From Stachybotrys elegans (lineage: Eukaryota > Ascomycota > Sordariomycetes > Hypocreales > Stachybotryaceae): a DNA stretch of 64,000 bases. The notes under the pieces were generated by a model. It saw only the letters and a list, made by a program, of their open reading frames with translations. It made no database searches and was not told the origin of the DNA. The stretch covers positions 1,240,001-1,304,000 of the forward strand of contig JAGPNK010000004.1 in the NCBI GenBank assembly GCA_020746835.1. The letters run 5' to 3'. This document shows positions 35,701 through 48,315 of the stretch, piece after piece; position 1 is the stretch's first letter, and every line of letters starts with the position of its first letter. The position numbers and the translations under genes were made by a program.

Positions 35701-36236
35701 GGGCGTGTAGAGTTAGTCGTCGACTCGCTCTCATGGCTGCTCAAGATTGTGATAAGTGGTCGATGGTTGAGGGTTGTAGGAGCAGTCATTGGTTAGGTTG
35801 TTGTTGATTTTAAAGGTTTTGATAATACAAGTGATTGATTGCAGATGCTGGGAATGGGATGCCTGCTCGCACCTTCCGCATTGTCGATGCTCATTTACAC
35901 GTGACAGCTCCAGTTCAAGTTCAACACGATAAGCCATGGCGCGTTGGGATGCCGCCCGTGTGCGTTATACAACCGGTTGATTCGATTTCTTGCTTCAATT
36001 GAGCTTGTCGCATCCAGGCATCCAGACATCCAAGTCCTTAATTACTCGCCCGTTCACGACAAACGATTCGCTGGGCCCATCTATCCCCACCATCTCGACC
36101 AACCAGTATCGATACCGACAGTACTACCGGCTGCTACTTTGCACCAAGAGGTAGCCATTGTTGGCGCTTGGAACAACTGCGCCCCGGTAGAAAAAGTCCC
36201 TTTCAGCCTCTCGTCTGCGTCCCTCGGCTGCGAGCC
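35701..36236. other. Intergenic region between the LRR gene and the MYST gene
   Basis: This holds the LRR 3' UTR and the leader of the MYST acetyltransferase gene. The upstream in-frame ATG at 36,168 would add 23 residues to the MYST protein. Confidence 0.5.
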
Positions 36237-38169
36237 ATGCCCTTGAAGCGCAAACGACCTCAGGAAACGCCCCAGCCCGATCAAGATCAAGACCCAGACC
36301 AAGAGCCCGCTGCGACGCGTCGTGCAACGCGTCACACGCCAGTCTTCCCGCCTGTCCCGCCGACCTACCAACCCCGTCCTCGCCCTTTGGCTGCCGTCGC
36401 ATCTCCGGCGCAGACATCGCCGCCAACGCCGACGGTACAGACGCCTGTGCCTATCCCAAGGCCCCCAGAGCAAGCAGCAAGAAGTCACGGACGTCAGCCG
36501 GTACCGGCGCAGCTGTACTATCCGACTGCTTCTGCTGACTCCCGTCCTTGGCCCCCAGCACCTCGACCTGCGCCGCCAACCGCCCCTCCATGGTCCGCCC
36601 CTAATAACAAGGGCAACGCACAATCAGGAGTCATGGGAAGCATCGCAGCTCCCAGTCCGAATCCTAGGCCATCTGGCCTTGTCGCACCTGAAATTACATA
36701 CCATGTACCGCAAGCGTACCCAGGTGGCCGGCCGCCACACTCTCAACTCGTTCGACCACATCCCCCTTCTGCTCAACCACCGCGATTGAATAAACCCGTC
36801 CAGCCTATGATACCTCCCGTGGTCACACCCGTCCATCCCCCAAAACCGCCGACTTTGCCCGCTGCAGACAAGCCACCGCTACGAGCCGACCGCAACATTG
36901 ACAAGGTCGTCCTTGGGGACTTGTGCTTTCGCACGTGGTATCCCAGCTACTATGGCAAGGAGGTTCTTGGTGACAGCTCAAATCATCCGCGAGGTGGCAG
37001 CAAGGATGATGGAGGCAAGGGGAACGGGGGAAAGGCACCACCCAAGAAGGAGCGCGACAGCCATATGGTGCTGGAGATGCTCTATGTCTGCCCCCTATGC
37101 TTCAAGTACTCCAAGGAGATTGTACCGTGGTTAGGGCATGTCAAGGGATGTCAGAGCAGAGCCGTCTTGCCTGGGCGGAAGGTTTACGTCCACCCAAGAG
37201 GGACGAGGAAAGTACTTGTGCCTACCGATGCTGGCAAGGGGGCTGGACCAAAGAAGAGAAGAGGAGACACCGGTCCCCGATATACGGAGCAGCTGGTGCA
37301 GGATCAGGGTGAATGGAGCATATGGGAGGTTGACGGAGAGGAGGATGCCGTGAGTATCCCTATGTCTCGGCGGCATTGTTGTACTAATTCCGCTGCAGCT
37401 CTTTTGCCAGAATTTGTCACTCTTCGCGAAGCTTTTTCTCGACAACAAATCAGTGTTCTTCGATGTCTCCGCATTCAAATACTTCCTCCTGGTGTATACG
37501 CCGCCACCGGGTGGCCTAGGAGACATTCCCGCCAACGCGCCTCCACAGGTGACGGGCTTTTTCTCCAAGGAGAAGATGTCCTGGGATAATAATAACCTGG
37601 CATGCATACTGGTCTTCCCCCCGTGGCAGCGCCGAGGGCTTGGGGCACTCTTGATGGGGGCATCGTACGAAATTTCACGACGCGAGGGTATTATCGGCGG
37701 GCCTGAGAAACCCATATCTGATCTGGGAAAGAAGGGATACAAGCGGTTCTGGGCAGGAGAGATTGCCCGCTGGCTGCTCAGCATTGACACGAGTGGCAGC
37801 GAAGAGGTGTTGGTCGATGTCAATGAGTGTAGCCAGGCTACATGGATCGTCCCGGAGGACTGCCTACACGTTCTACGGGAGATGAAGGTTATGGAGGAGG
37901 CAGGGCGTGGACAGGCAAAGCGCAGGAAAGTATCAAGTGGCGAGGATCAACCTGCTCACCCACCGAAGGACGGCGATGGCGGCGAGAGGGATCAGACGCC
38001 CGTGGAGGTATCTCGGGTCAAGGTGGACAAGGAAGCAGTGCGTCGATATGTGGCAAGCAACCGCATTAGTCTGGAAAGGACATGTGATCCCAAGGGCTTT
38101 GTGGAAGGCTATGCCATAAAGACGTCACAGGGCGAGGAGGAGGATGGATCCGAAGGGTCGCAGAAGTAG
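36237..38169 (+). CDS. MYST-family histone acetyltransferase, Sas2-like
   Basis: The enzyme transfers acetyl from acetyl-CoA to histone lysine (H4K16 for yeast Sas2). Two exons (36237-37349, 37399-38169) encode 627 residues; the 49-bp intron has GTGAGT and a TACTAAT branch. Residues 1-215 are proline-rich and disordered. The MYST domain follows: FRTWYPSYYGKE, a C2HC zinc finger (C285, C288, H301, C305), LFCQNLSLFAKLFLDNKSVF across the exon junction, VTGFFSKEK, LACILVFPPWQRRGLGALLM (Cys440 and the acetyl-CoA loop) and GGPEKPISDLG, whose Glu474 matches the catalytic Glu of Esa1. The wording DNNNLACILVFPPWQRRGLG fits Sas2-type rather than Esa1 or Sas3. A linker of about 45 residues separates the first MYST strand from the zinc finger. 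The C terminus is charged. An upstream in-frame ATG at 36,168 is possible. Confidence 0.85.
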
Positions 38170-40837
38170 TAGTCTTGACGGGTGCTAGTCAGAACCACAG
38201 CATCGCCAGCATTTTAGTTTTTGAGCTTTTGGTAAGCAATACAAGTGATACCCTTTTCCCTACCACTTGCAATGTTGATCACGATGTAATGGCATGGTCT
38301 GGTCCCCTTGGTCTCTCGGGAGACAAGCCGGGTGGAGCCGGCTTCTCTTCCCCTTGACTCTGCTCAACCCCTCGCTTTCCGCTGGAATGCCCATGTTGCC
38401 TCTCACCGCCTGGCACCTTGGTTGGGAGCTCCCGGCAGCCGGGGTTGTATACAGCCAGTCTACTGCTTGGAGGGGGGAGCTTGGGCCGTTCTTACGTACG
38501 TAACATATACGGTTTACAGATCGTGTCTGATTTCGGGACAGGGCTGGGCATACGTGGTTTTATATGACAGGACGGGACGGAGTATAGAGTTCGCGGCAGT
38601 ATGCTTGTGCAACAATTATGCTTGTTGGTTGACTACGAGGGAATGGAAGTTGTGCCCGTAGCCCCAAGGTTGTGAAGATGGGATTCTCCCGCCAAAGTCA
38701 ACAATCCCATGTGTGTCAGGCAAAATCAAGCACAGGCAAAGGCATCATATGCAGACATGGGGTGGTGGAAGCAGGTATTCCAGGTACGACATGCCAAAGC
38801 TCAGCACAGAAGTTCAATTGTTGTAGCAAGTGAAGCACCCAAAGGCAGTTAACTACTAAATACAGAATTTCGGAACATATTATGACTGTAGGGTAGCTGC
38901 GGGTAAGCTAAATAGGGAATGTTTCGGAAACGAGTTGCAACCAAGTTCCCATCCTCAGGCATAAAGAAATGCTGTAATATCCGACTCAGCTCACCACCCT
39001 TGGATTATAAAAATTTTCCCAGGCCAAAGGGACCGTAATACCCCAGGTCCGCGCCAATCCGGAGACGTGTCTCGGGACACAGGGATGGCGAATATCGTCA
39101 CACATACGCATCCCCGGCGACATTGTGCATAGGTATATATCTACTATCACATCATATCCATACATAGTAGTGGGCCGTTAAATATACACGGGGAGCTTGA
39201 TAGCCAGCTCTGCATCAACCTGCCTGGTACGCACCTCTGTACTCTATGCACAGGTTGCGACACCAATACACAGAAGAAGCCTTACGAGCACATGGGTACG
39301 GCAGGGCTACAGTACTTATATGTTACGCAGGCGTACCATCCAGCAAACTACCGAAAAGGCGATGGCGGAGAGGCGTAAAGCCAAAGTACTGCCCAACATC
39401 AAGTACATGGTAGTAAGTACGCCAAAAACCCCTCGGGTGACGGGCCGGCTGGAGGGGGGGAAAGCTAACTGGCATGGCAAAGATCAAGCTGCATCAGAAC
39501 GAAGCGATTCACAGTCTCATCCGCTTGTCGATATAGTGCAATAGGCGGGAGGACGGGGAAACACAGCTTGTCAGCCTGCCGTCCATAGTAGCCATCAAAC
39601 ACAATGGAGAGGAATTGCCCATAGCGCCATACGGAGCATTTCCACGGCCCCGAGGCCCTGAACAAGTCGTGAGTGAGCCTGAGGCCAGGAGTGGTGAGAA
39701 TCCTGGACCTCATCATTACCACCATTCTCCACACCCACGCTGGATACGGGCGTTGATTGGCTGCTCGGTCTCACCAAACTGTAGGAGTGGGGGCCACGGC
39801 AGGGCCTGTGGGGGGACAGCCATTTCCCGGCGCCATACAAAATAAACACTCCCAGTTTCGGCTGCTGAGAAGAAAAAAGCTCAGCGGAATAAGCAGAGAC
39901 GCCCAAGGGCATCCTGCGCACCCCCTTCGCCTGCCTCAGACAGCCGTCGTAGGGACAAAGAGGCCGCGAAGGAGAAGGATCGAGATGATGAGGGAAGGGA
40001 GGGAACAGAAGGAATACGTACATAGATACCTCGACTGACTCGCCCCAGCCCCCGTCTCGCACCGGCCCAACCCAAAGCTGAGCTGCACAGCAAACAGTCT
40101 TCCCTCCCAGAGCACTGGTTGGATGCTCTTGTAAATGGGCGATGAGGCACTCGCCTTCCAAGGCCCCAAAAAACTTTAAGCTGACCACCACAACTCTCTT
40201 TCGGGGCATCCGCAAGCCCAGAGATATACGGAAATCGCAGTTGCTCTGCCCATGATTCATGATCCACACCCACTCGAGATCAGATCAACGCCATCAGGTC
40301 GGAAGGGAAAACAGCTCAACCAACCCAACCAGCTCGCCCTCGCTCTTCCTCTCTGCCTCAGTGCCTGGCCTTTTTGGCCTTTTGCAGACACGTCTCTCCT
40401 TCTGCCCAGAAAACCCACTCCGAATTCCCCCGATGGGCTACTAGCCGGTGCGGATGCCCACCCAAGTTGAGATTGACACACCTTGTCTCTCCCTTCTTTG
40501 GGTTGATCCAGTGCCCTTGGTGCCTTGTAGCCTCTGAAAATGTCTCGCGCTTCCCTAGCAAGACCTGGCTGGCCCTGTCCAAGGCTGCCAGGCTCTGATT
40601 TCTTGCCCACCGTTGCCCCGGCTCACACTCTTTCGCCCTCGACCCCCCCTGGCACCGCCCGTCCATAGTGGGTACGTCTCTTTTCCACCTGCTCTCCTGG
40701 CTCCGCTCTTCTCTTCCTTTTTCCTCTGCCCCTTCTTCCAAACTCTTCCACCTTTGCTTTCAATCTTTCCATCCATCCATCAACTCTCCCATCAACCTCT
40801 CACCAACCCAATCACCACCACCCTCACAACCATCACA
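38170..40837. other. Intergenic region upstream of atp9
   Basis: This 2.7-kb segment has no supported gene. The last 160 bp (40,680-40,837) is CT-rich with CCATCCAT repeats, the expected leader of a highly expressed gene (atp9). The rest is unassigned. Confidence 0.5.
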
Positions 40838-41503
40838 ATGGCCTCTTCTCGTGTCCTCGCTTCCCGTCTGGCTAGCCAGATGGCCGTCAAGGCCGTCCGC
40901 CCTGCCGTTCGCGCCCCCGTCGCTGCCGCCTCCAAGCGCACCATCACTGGTAAGCAAATTTTTTTCGAGGCTGCTCAAGAGCTCCATTGAGCCATCGGGG
41001 TTGGCCAATCGATCTCGAAACCACTCGCAGCTTCTCCGGAACCAATTGCTTACTCTCGATTCCGTCGTAGGCGCTGCCACTCCCCTCCAGACCCTCAAGC
41101 GCCAGCAGACTGCCAAGCTCCTGCAGGCCACCACCCGCAACGCTTTCCAGGTCCAGAAGCGTGCCTACTCTTCCGAGATTGCCCAGGCCATGGTTGAGGT
41201 CTCCAAGAACATTGGTATGGGTTCCGCTGCCATCGGTCTGACTGGTGCCGGTATCGGTATCGGTCTCGTCTTCGCCGCTCTCCTGAACGGTGTTGCCCGC
41301 AACCCTGCCCTCCGTGGCCAGCTCTTCTCCTACGCCATTCTGGGTTTCGCTTTCGTCGAGGCCATCGGTCTTTTCGACCTCATGGTTGCCCTCATGGCCA
41401 AGTTCGTAAGTCAACACTCGCTGTCGTGGTCGTCGAATTGGACCATGCCGCAAAATGCCGCGTCTCCAGAAAACCGAGCTGACAACTATCCCACCAGACC
41501 TAA
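40838..41503 (+). CDS. atp9: Mitochondrial ATP synthase subunit c (subunit 9) precursor
   Basis: Subunit c forms the proton-driven ring of the F0 motor in the inner mitochondrial membrane. Three exons (40838-40949, 41071-41405, 41498-41503) encode 150 residues. The first about 70 residues are an Arg/Ala/Ser-rich import sequence ([14 protein letters not shown]...), ending near the [13 protein letters not shown] cleavage region. The mature part has two hydrophobic hairpin helices: [26 protein letters not shown] and [28 protein letters not shown], with the proton-carrying Glu in FVEAIGLF and the RNP loop (ARNPALRG). Introns are 121 and 92 bp. The last exon contributes only Thr and the stop codon, giving the usual ...AKFT end. 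Nuclear encoding of this gene is normal for filamentous ascomycetes. Confidence 0.95.
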
Positions 41504-44500
41504 GCGCTTTTACACGCCAATGGATACGCCCGTGCCAATTGATCGGGCTCTCAAGGGAATCGATGCTGCGTCTGATGTTTTGCAAGTGGCCAACCGTGTC
41601 GCCGCCAAATATCTGCCGTTAGTACATATGATGGAGGGTGGTGCATTGCATTGTAATAGACGGGATAGAGATATGGGAGCGACGCCAACCAATACGACGT
41701 CGGCTTTTGTGATAGAGATGGGGACACTCCGCGCGTTTTCCCTTGGGGACAACCTTGTAAAATAAAAAGCCTCATTCATCCCGAATTCTAACACGAAGAC
41801 TTTCATTTGTTCCTCTCACAAACGGATTGACATGCTTGAGCAGCTCTGATCATCGTGATGATGGAATTGACACTTGGAACTTCGACAAATGTCTCAGTTC
41901 GTTGTCAAATAAACCGCAGTTGTTTGGCGAGGCAGATCTATGATACTGGCTGGGGAACTGGAGAAAGCTCGCGTCATCTGACCAGCAGCCAGGGAGAGCT
42001 CTGGCAGCCACGGGATGAGCGCTAACCAGCCTTCCCGGCCGGACAAAGGGTAGCCGAGGTCAGACCTGGCTAAGCCAGCTAGGTCTTGCAGCTTGGCCTC
42101 GTTCTCTCCACGATCTCTTCATGGCCCCTAGCTGCCTGTTTTCCAAGGCAAAAGCCCACAATTCCCTCATTTCACCCGAGACGTGAGGAAACTCCACACG
42201 GAGCCAGACTGGCGTCTTCTTATCAGGGGCTCCGCTTCACGATCCTCTTGCCCCAATGGTAGGAAGCGGCAAGGTGGACCACGTGGGAAAGATAAAGGGC
42301 GATCGGAGTTTTGAGGTGGATCTTGGAGATATATGAGAGCACCCGACTCCCACACTTCACGTAGTTGGGTCCAGGTGTGACTGCACAATGTCCTTCGTGA
42401 AATGACTGCAGAGACGACAGCAACTCTTGAGTCTGGGGCGCTGGTGATGACTGAGGGTTTGTCTGGAAACCCCGGTACATCTGAAAGACGATCTGGGAAT
42501 TTCGAATGAGCGATACAACGAAATCCTACATCGATGGGTGTACCCGCGCTCTGTGTCAGAATTCGACGAGCCAGGACCATCGACGCAGTATCGTCAGAAC
42601 CGGAAAACCTTATCGGGCAGGCGAGGGCCACTGTGCAATGCGACGCGAAGACGACAATCGACAGGAAACAAGGCCGCGCCAGCAAACAGTGCTTCGGAAG
42701 CCAGTGTGAAGGACTTCGAGAGAAATCGACTCGGAGTACCAAGCGAATATCGTGCCCATGACCATCTCGATCATCCAACGAACAAAGGATATGCTATTCT
42801 CGGACCAACAGCTCACTGACCTGCGGTCTTCAAACACCCATAGGATGTGTTGACCCGGCAATGTCCGCCGCGTAATGGGGAATCCTCAGAGTGGCTGATA
42901 GTCGGGATGAGTGACGGATGCTGGGTTTGGGTTTGGGTTGAAAGATGCAGCCTGCCCAAGTGAGGTCCGGATATCTCACAACGATGAAACCGACAATGCC
43001 GGAAGTTAAGCCATCGAGGGAGAGGCCGCGGGAGCATTATTCCTCTCTGGCAACACCAGGCGTTGGAACTCCCTTGAGCAAAGTCGGTGACCTTCGCTCA
43101 GGGGCCAACAACTTCCAACACGTGCAGAAGTCCCATGCAGAAAAAATCTCGAGGGATAAGAAGGAAGAGAAGGAAGAGAAGCATAAGCCTTCAATCTTCG
43201 GAAGAAAACATATGCCTCATGTCGAAAGATTGCTTGGCGAGATTGGGGTCTATTCCTTCGTGGACCTGTCACCATCGCCCAAGAGGCATATCGCCGTGGG
43301 AAAATGGCCATACTCATGGGCTCTACCGCTGAAAAGTTGAAGACGACAAGTCGAGAGTGGTCTCTGTGACTGACATGATGCGCCATGCTCCCACTGAGAA
43401 GCATTGCGGGATTGTTGGAAATGGTTGACACGCCGCTTAATGGCGCGAGCGGCTGACCGAGCCTGTCGAGGCGTGGCTCACTCACCACAAGCCCCCAGGC
43501 AATGGCCATGGATGACCGTGGCTAGAGAGCTTGGACGAGGCATTCCAGATATTGGGGGGATGTTGGTTCGATCTGCTGACTTAGACCAACCACGACCAAA
43601 CCATTCAACCGCATTGAGTTCTGGCTCAGTCGACATGTGGCCGGACCACACGCAGGTTGCGAGAGATTCACCAGGACAAACACTGGGAAGGGAGCCGATA
43701 TTATCAATTCGAAACCATCTGCTTCCACATGTTAACAAAACCTTCAACGGCTCAGACGAGGACCAGAGAGGCCGTGATCTCGAAGACAATCACGCGACAC
43801 CAGGCCCACAACGGTCCACTTACAATAGGGTATAAGTGGAAGCACCCTGCCATGGGACGATGAGTATAAGGGGCTCCTACGTGGCCGGGGCGAAACGTTC
43901 GTGAAGGCATCGAGTCGTCGAGAAGTTTGGACAGCGAAACTGCGTGTGAAGAGAGGTGAACGGGGGAAGGAGAGACAGAAAGGTGAGTTTGGCAGGCAGG
44001 CAGTTAGGTTAGTAGGCACACCCGCCTCCCTCCCCCCTCCTCACCTTCCCCTCACAACAATGTCACATGACCTGCCCATTCGCAGTGCAACGGAAACGAA
44101 ATGGTCGGCAGATTGGCTGGCATGAAGGGATTAATTAGAGCTCCAGGGAAGACAGCCTGCCTGCCTGATGCAACCCGACCGTTGCGGAAAGCCCGAACAG
44201 GGAGCGAGGTCTCAGCCAGCCTGGCACGTTGCCTGCCGTCCACGGGCTTCCCACCCCTTTCGAGCTCGTTCGGGATTTCAGCACGACCATTTCTCGTGCC
44301 CTCGCTCTTCTCACTTTCATCCTCCTGATCCACGCATGCTTTTTGTTCGAAGGAGTGGTGGGCAGAGTCTCGTCTCTACGATGAGGCCGAAGAACGGCTG
44401 ACATACACAACATACGATCCCAGGGGCATCCCCCAGCAGGTGCCCGGGTAGCGTTACGTTGCAGCCCGGACAATGTCTCTCCCAGGGCGGGGAAATATGG

Positions 44501-45654
44501 CCTGGAATGCGCCCCCCGGTTGCGTAGACGGCCATCCCCAGACGCAGGATGGCCGGGCGAGGCGCTTCAATTGGTTGCCTTCTCATCGTCTGGGGAAAGT
44601 CCCTCGTCGCAGTGCTGTGCGTGAGGCCGCATCCGGCGAGCAATGCAACACACAAGTGCCGTGAATCCAGTAGCAGCCCCGGGTAAATAACGAACCCATG
44701 TCTCACTACAGCCACTCATAGCCAAGGAGCCTACACCCTAAGCACAAAACTCGCAACACCAACTTGATTCCCAAGCATGTTCTCGACTGGGCCAATTTCT
44801 CTTATTAATCACGCAGTACTCGCTTCTGAGGGCATATTTCTGATCGTACATGCACCCAATTGAGCACAACCTCTTGCCTTTGCAGCCTGTGCAAGATCAG
44901 TGATAGATCACGGCGAACTGATGTGTAGTTCACGCGTTGTAAATCATGGACGGGAGCCATGGACCCCTGCCTCGACGGCTGATGAGTGTGTCCGCCTGGT
45001 TCCCCAGCTTTCAGGGGGCTTCCCCAGACTTTCCGCCCCCGCAAACTGGAGGAGGGGCTTCCATATTTAGGAGGCAGTCCCAACATACCTACATGCCTAC
45101 CACATCCAACGTGATTTTGAGAGAAGAAGGGTAGAATTAGAATTGAGAGAAGGAAGATAGTTAGAAAGACCCATTTTGATACTAAAATAAAAATAAAGGA
45201 AATAAAAAGGAACGGGACGTCAATCCAGTTCGTGATGCGCAGGCGAGCTGCTCCGGATGGTTTGCCTGCTATTTCTTGCAGTAGCATTGGGCACCTACCC
45301 ATGAGAGGCGAGGGTGGTCAGAACTAGCCTGGCTTGCCTGAACACTTACTACAGGCCTTCTCCTTCTGTATCCGTACGAGCCTGGAGAATCCCTCTGCCC
45401 AGGTCATGTCGGGGTGTCAATCGGTTCGTCAAGACAAGACATCTGTCCAGCACACACCGTGCTTGATTTGACTTGAGCTTCATGTCTTCAACGGAGCTGG
45501 CTCGTAGACCCTGGCCCACTTGGATGATTACGCGTACACTTCACTTCGCCTCTTGTAACTAAACAAAAGCAATTTCTTTCTTGTCTTCGTTTCCCGCCAC
45601 AGTCGCGGGGGTTTTATCTACCTAAGTACCAATGCAACCGAACCGTATCCCTCC
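41504..45654. other. Long gene-free region between convergent atp9 and rrp6
   Basis: This 4.15-kb stretch separates two convergent genes. The longest frames (up to 203 codons, 42,167-42,778 on the minus strand) have no domain, no coherent splice pattern and mixed composition. I see no rRNA or tRNA. A CT-rich stretch near 44,020-44,060 followed by ATG at 44,060 gives only 21 codons. It may hold a non-coding transcript or a decayed gene. Confidence 0.5.
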
Positions 45655-48315
45655 CTACTTCTTGAACGTAGCGCTTCGCTCACCCCTGATGGGGGGCGCC
45701 TTTCTCGCCCCCTTGATCTCGTTGTCGCCCGTCTTGGAGTACGGGTCAAACACCTTCTTTTTCGGCACAGCCGGCTTCGAGGGTCCAGGGGCCTGCCTGC
45801 TCGCGTTCATCACGGAGCTAGCCTTGCTGTAGTCGAATGGCACCGCAGCGAACTTGGGCCCCTGCGCCTGCTGCGCCTTTCTCTTCTCCAGCTTATGGGC
45901 CCTGCGCTCGGCCTTGATCCGTTTGCGCTCCGCATCCTTGGCTTCCTTGTTCTCTTCCTTGTCGGCCTTTTTCTTGTTCTTCTTGGCTTGCCGCCTGATT
46001 TGCTGCTTCGTCAAGGGAACGTCGGGAATAGAGATAACGCCATTGGCTTCGTCGGAAGCCTCCTCCTCACTATCCTCCTCCTCTTCATCCTCCGAGCTGG
46101 AGCTTGGTTCTACTTCCACCGCATCTGATTTTCGCTTCTTGCCTTGCCGAAGAGTGAATTCTGTGTCGGGTTCTGGCAATGGCTTTGCCGATTTCTCCTC
46201 GACAGCAATCTCGGCTTCGGGCGTCACTGCAACATCCTCAGGTGGTACCTCGCCACTTCCCGGCATGTCTTGCACAAATCGTTGCCATGGGAATGGGATA
46301 AGATCATCTGGCTTATCTGATCCCAACTTGGTCTTTTCCCATCGAGTGCTGATCGGCATATCGCCAAAGAGTTGAGATCGGTCGAGTCGCTCCGTAACAA
46401 CACCTTCTTCCAGCCCCGGCAGCATTACCACTTCCTTTGTCACCCTTGGTAACCCTCTCCTCTGGAGGGACTCTGGTGACAGACTCGAGTAGAATTGCAG
46501 CAGGCTTGGGCCACCTTCTGCCCTGGCTTCTTGAATCCTCTGCCAGATGTCGTTCAGACGCGCCCTTGCGAGAGGAGCCGTTAGAGGCAGGAGGCTGTGA
46601 AGCGCTTTTGCGTCAGGTGGGTTTACACGTGCGACATCCGCAATGTGGGAGGCTCCAAGCACAAAGTTGGGACTCTCGTCTTCTTTGCGTGCAACATCGT
46701 CGCGCCACTTCCACAGTGCTCTGAAAATGGCAAATTGAGTACTGTCAAAAGCAAGGTGGGAGTACTTCAGGACGTAGTTGTACCATCCCCTGGAGCCCTC
46801 GCCTGTCTTCTCGTCGTACCCTGGGTGTTCATGCCGGGAAAGAGACAACTCTTTGGACTTTGCCAATGTGCGGCCGATGTAATCCGTCTCCGGATCGCTT
46901 CGGTCAGAGGATGCTTCAACGAGATCATTCCTTACCCGGTCATAGATATAGAGTAGGTAGTGGGTATCAGACCGGGCGTAGTACATCATCTCCTCGGGGA
47001 TTGGTCTGCCGGGCAAGTCAGCGATTTTCAAAGGAAAGGGGATGCAAAGATATTACTTACCGCATTCTCCAGTCTGCAAGCTGGTATTGCTTGTCGGCAT
47101 CAAAGTTAACAAACTTGGATAGCAGGAATGCTAAACTTCTTCCGGAGTACATGAGCTCGCAAGCAAAGAACGTATCGAACAGGCCATTGACATAGAGGCC
47201 AAGATCACGCTGCAGCCATATCATGTCCATGTACGCTCCATGGAAGACCTAGAAAAATCAGCATGGTATAACGATAGAAACTCAACGTGGTGTGTACCTT
47301 GATGATGGAGGGATCCGCAAACACTTCGTTAAGGACCTCGAGCTTGTGGCGCCAGGGTCGCAGCGTGTCCACTATCCAGTCCTTTTCCCGCGTGCTAATC
47401 TGCATCAGACAGACGAGGCCGGTATAGGTGCGGAAGTCGTGATGCTCCAAGTCGACGGCAATCTCCTTGGCCTTCTTCAACTCTTTCAGCATTTCCAGGA
47501 CTCCCTCGTACGTATCAACCCATGTGGCCGTGGTTGTATCGACGGGCTGGTAGGGGATGGGTTCAGCAACTTGATAGATTCTGTCGGGGTACTGGAGCTG
47601 TGAGATTTCGGTCTCGTAGGGATGTTTGTATCTGTTTCGTCCGTGGTTAGCATATGATGCGAGGCTATGAAGTTTAGGTCAGAGGGCTTGGTTCGTACCC
47701 TGGTGTCCCGCTCTCGTTGTTGCAGAGCACCAGACTTTCTTCCAAAGGAACCACAGCATGCGGCTTCTTTGTCAAGATTGGTTTCCATGGACCGGTTGTG
47801 AGGTTGTCGGGCTTCAGCTCAAACTGAGCCTGTGGTTTGGCGATGTTGGCGTTGCGCACAACCTTGTTGGTAGACTTGGGCTTCTTGGACTGCGATCCCT
47901 GATTCGAATTAGAAACCCTTGGAACTCGTCGCAAAAGGCTATCGCCACTCACCGAGTCGGCCGTGGGCGGATCTTTGCGCTTGACCAAGCCGGTATATTC
48001 GTCCATGGCTGTGTCGGCCTTCTCCAGCACCGAGTCCACCACGTCGACGACGGCGCGCCAATTCATATCGATATCCTCGGCATCTTCGAGCTTAGGCGGC
48101 TGGACGTTGCAGGCCTTGGCGGCGGATTGGAGAAGACGTGTCGACAGGTCGAGAAAGCGTGCGGCCGTATCGTCGAGCTGCTGGGCGACATCTGGGTTGA
48201 CGGTGCGCTGGAAGCTCAGGTCCTCAGCAGCGACGCGGTTGACTGCCTTTACGGTAGAGACGAGAGATTTCTGAATGCCCTCTTGCAGGGCCTTGAAGTC
48301 TTGCGCGGGATCCAT
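45655..48315 (-). CDS. rrp6: Nuclear exosome 3'-5' exoribonuclease Rrp6 (EXOSC10)
   Basis: Rrp6 is the distributive exonuclease of the nuclear exosome (rRNA, snoRNA and cryptic transcript processing). Exons: 48315-47953, 47898-47699, 47631-47298, 47248-47061, 47005-45655; 811 residues. Residues 1-110 match the PMC2NT domain that binds the Rrp47 cofactor. The DEDDY catalytic site is complete: Asp248 and Glu250 (AVDLEHHDF), Asp307 ([11 protein letters not shown]), Tyr371 and Asp375 ([10 protein letters not shown]). An HRDC domain follows at about 445-525, then an acidic Ser/Glu patch and a Lys-rich tail typical of nuclear retention. Introns are 49-67 bp, with GTACGA, GTACAC and GTAAGT donors. 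The first intron (47899-47952) is 54 nt, in frame and without stop, so a retained form of 829 residues is also possible. Confidence 0.92.
47899..47952 (-). other. In-frame, stop-free intron of rrp6
   Basis: The minus-strand segment runs from GTGAGT to a TCTAAT-like branch and CAG and is exactly 18 codons long. Removal or retention both keep the Rrp6 frame. It falls in the linker between the PMC2NT and exonuclease domains. Confidence 0.6.

Noticed and set aside
42167..42778. 203-codon minus-strand frame in the atp9-rrp6 gap
   Set aside because: No domain or signal, no supporting splice structure, and comparable frames exist on the opposite strand.
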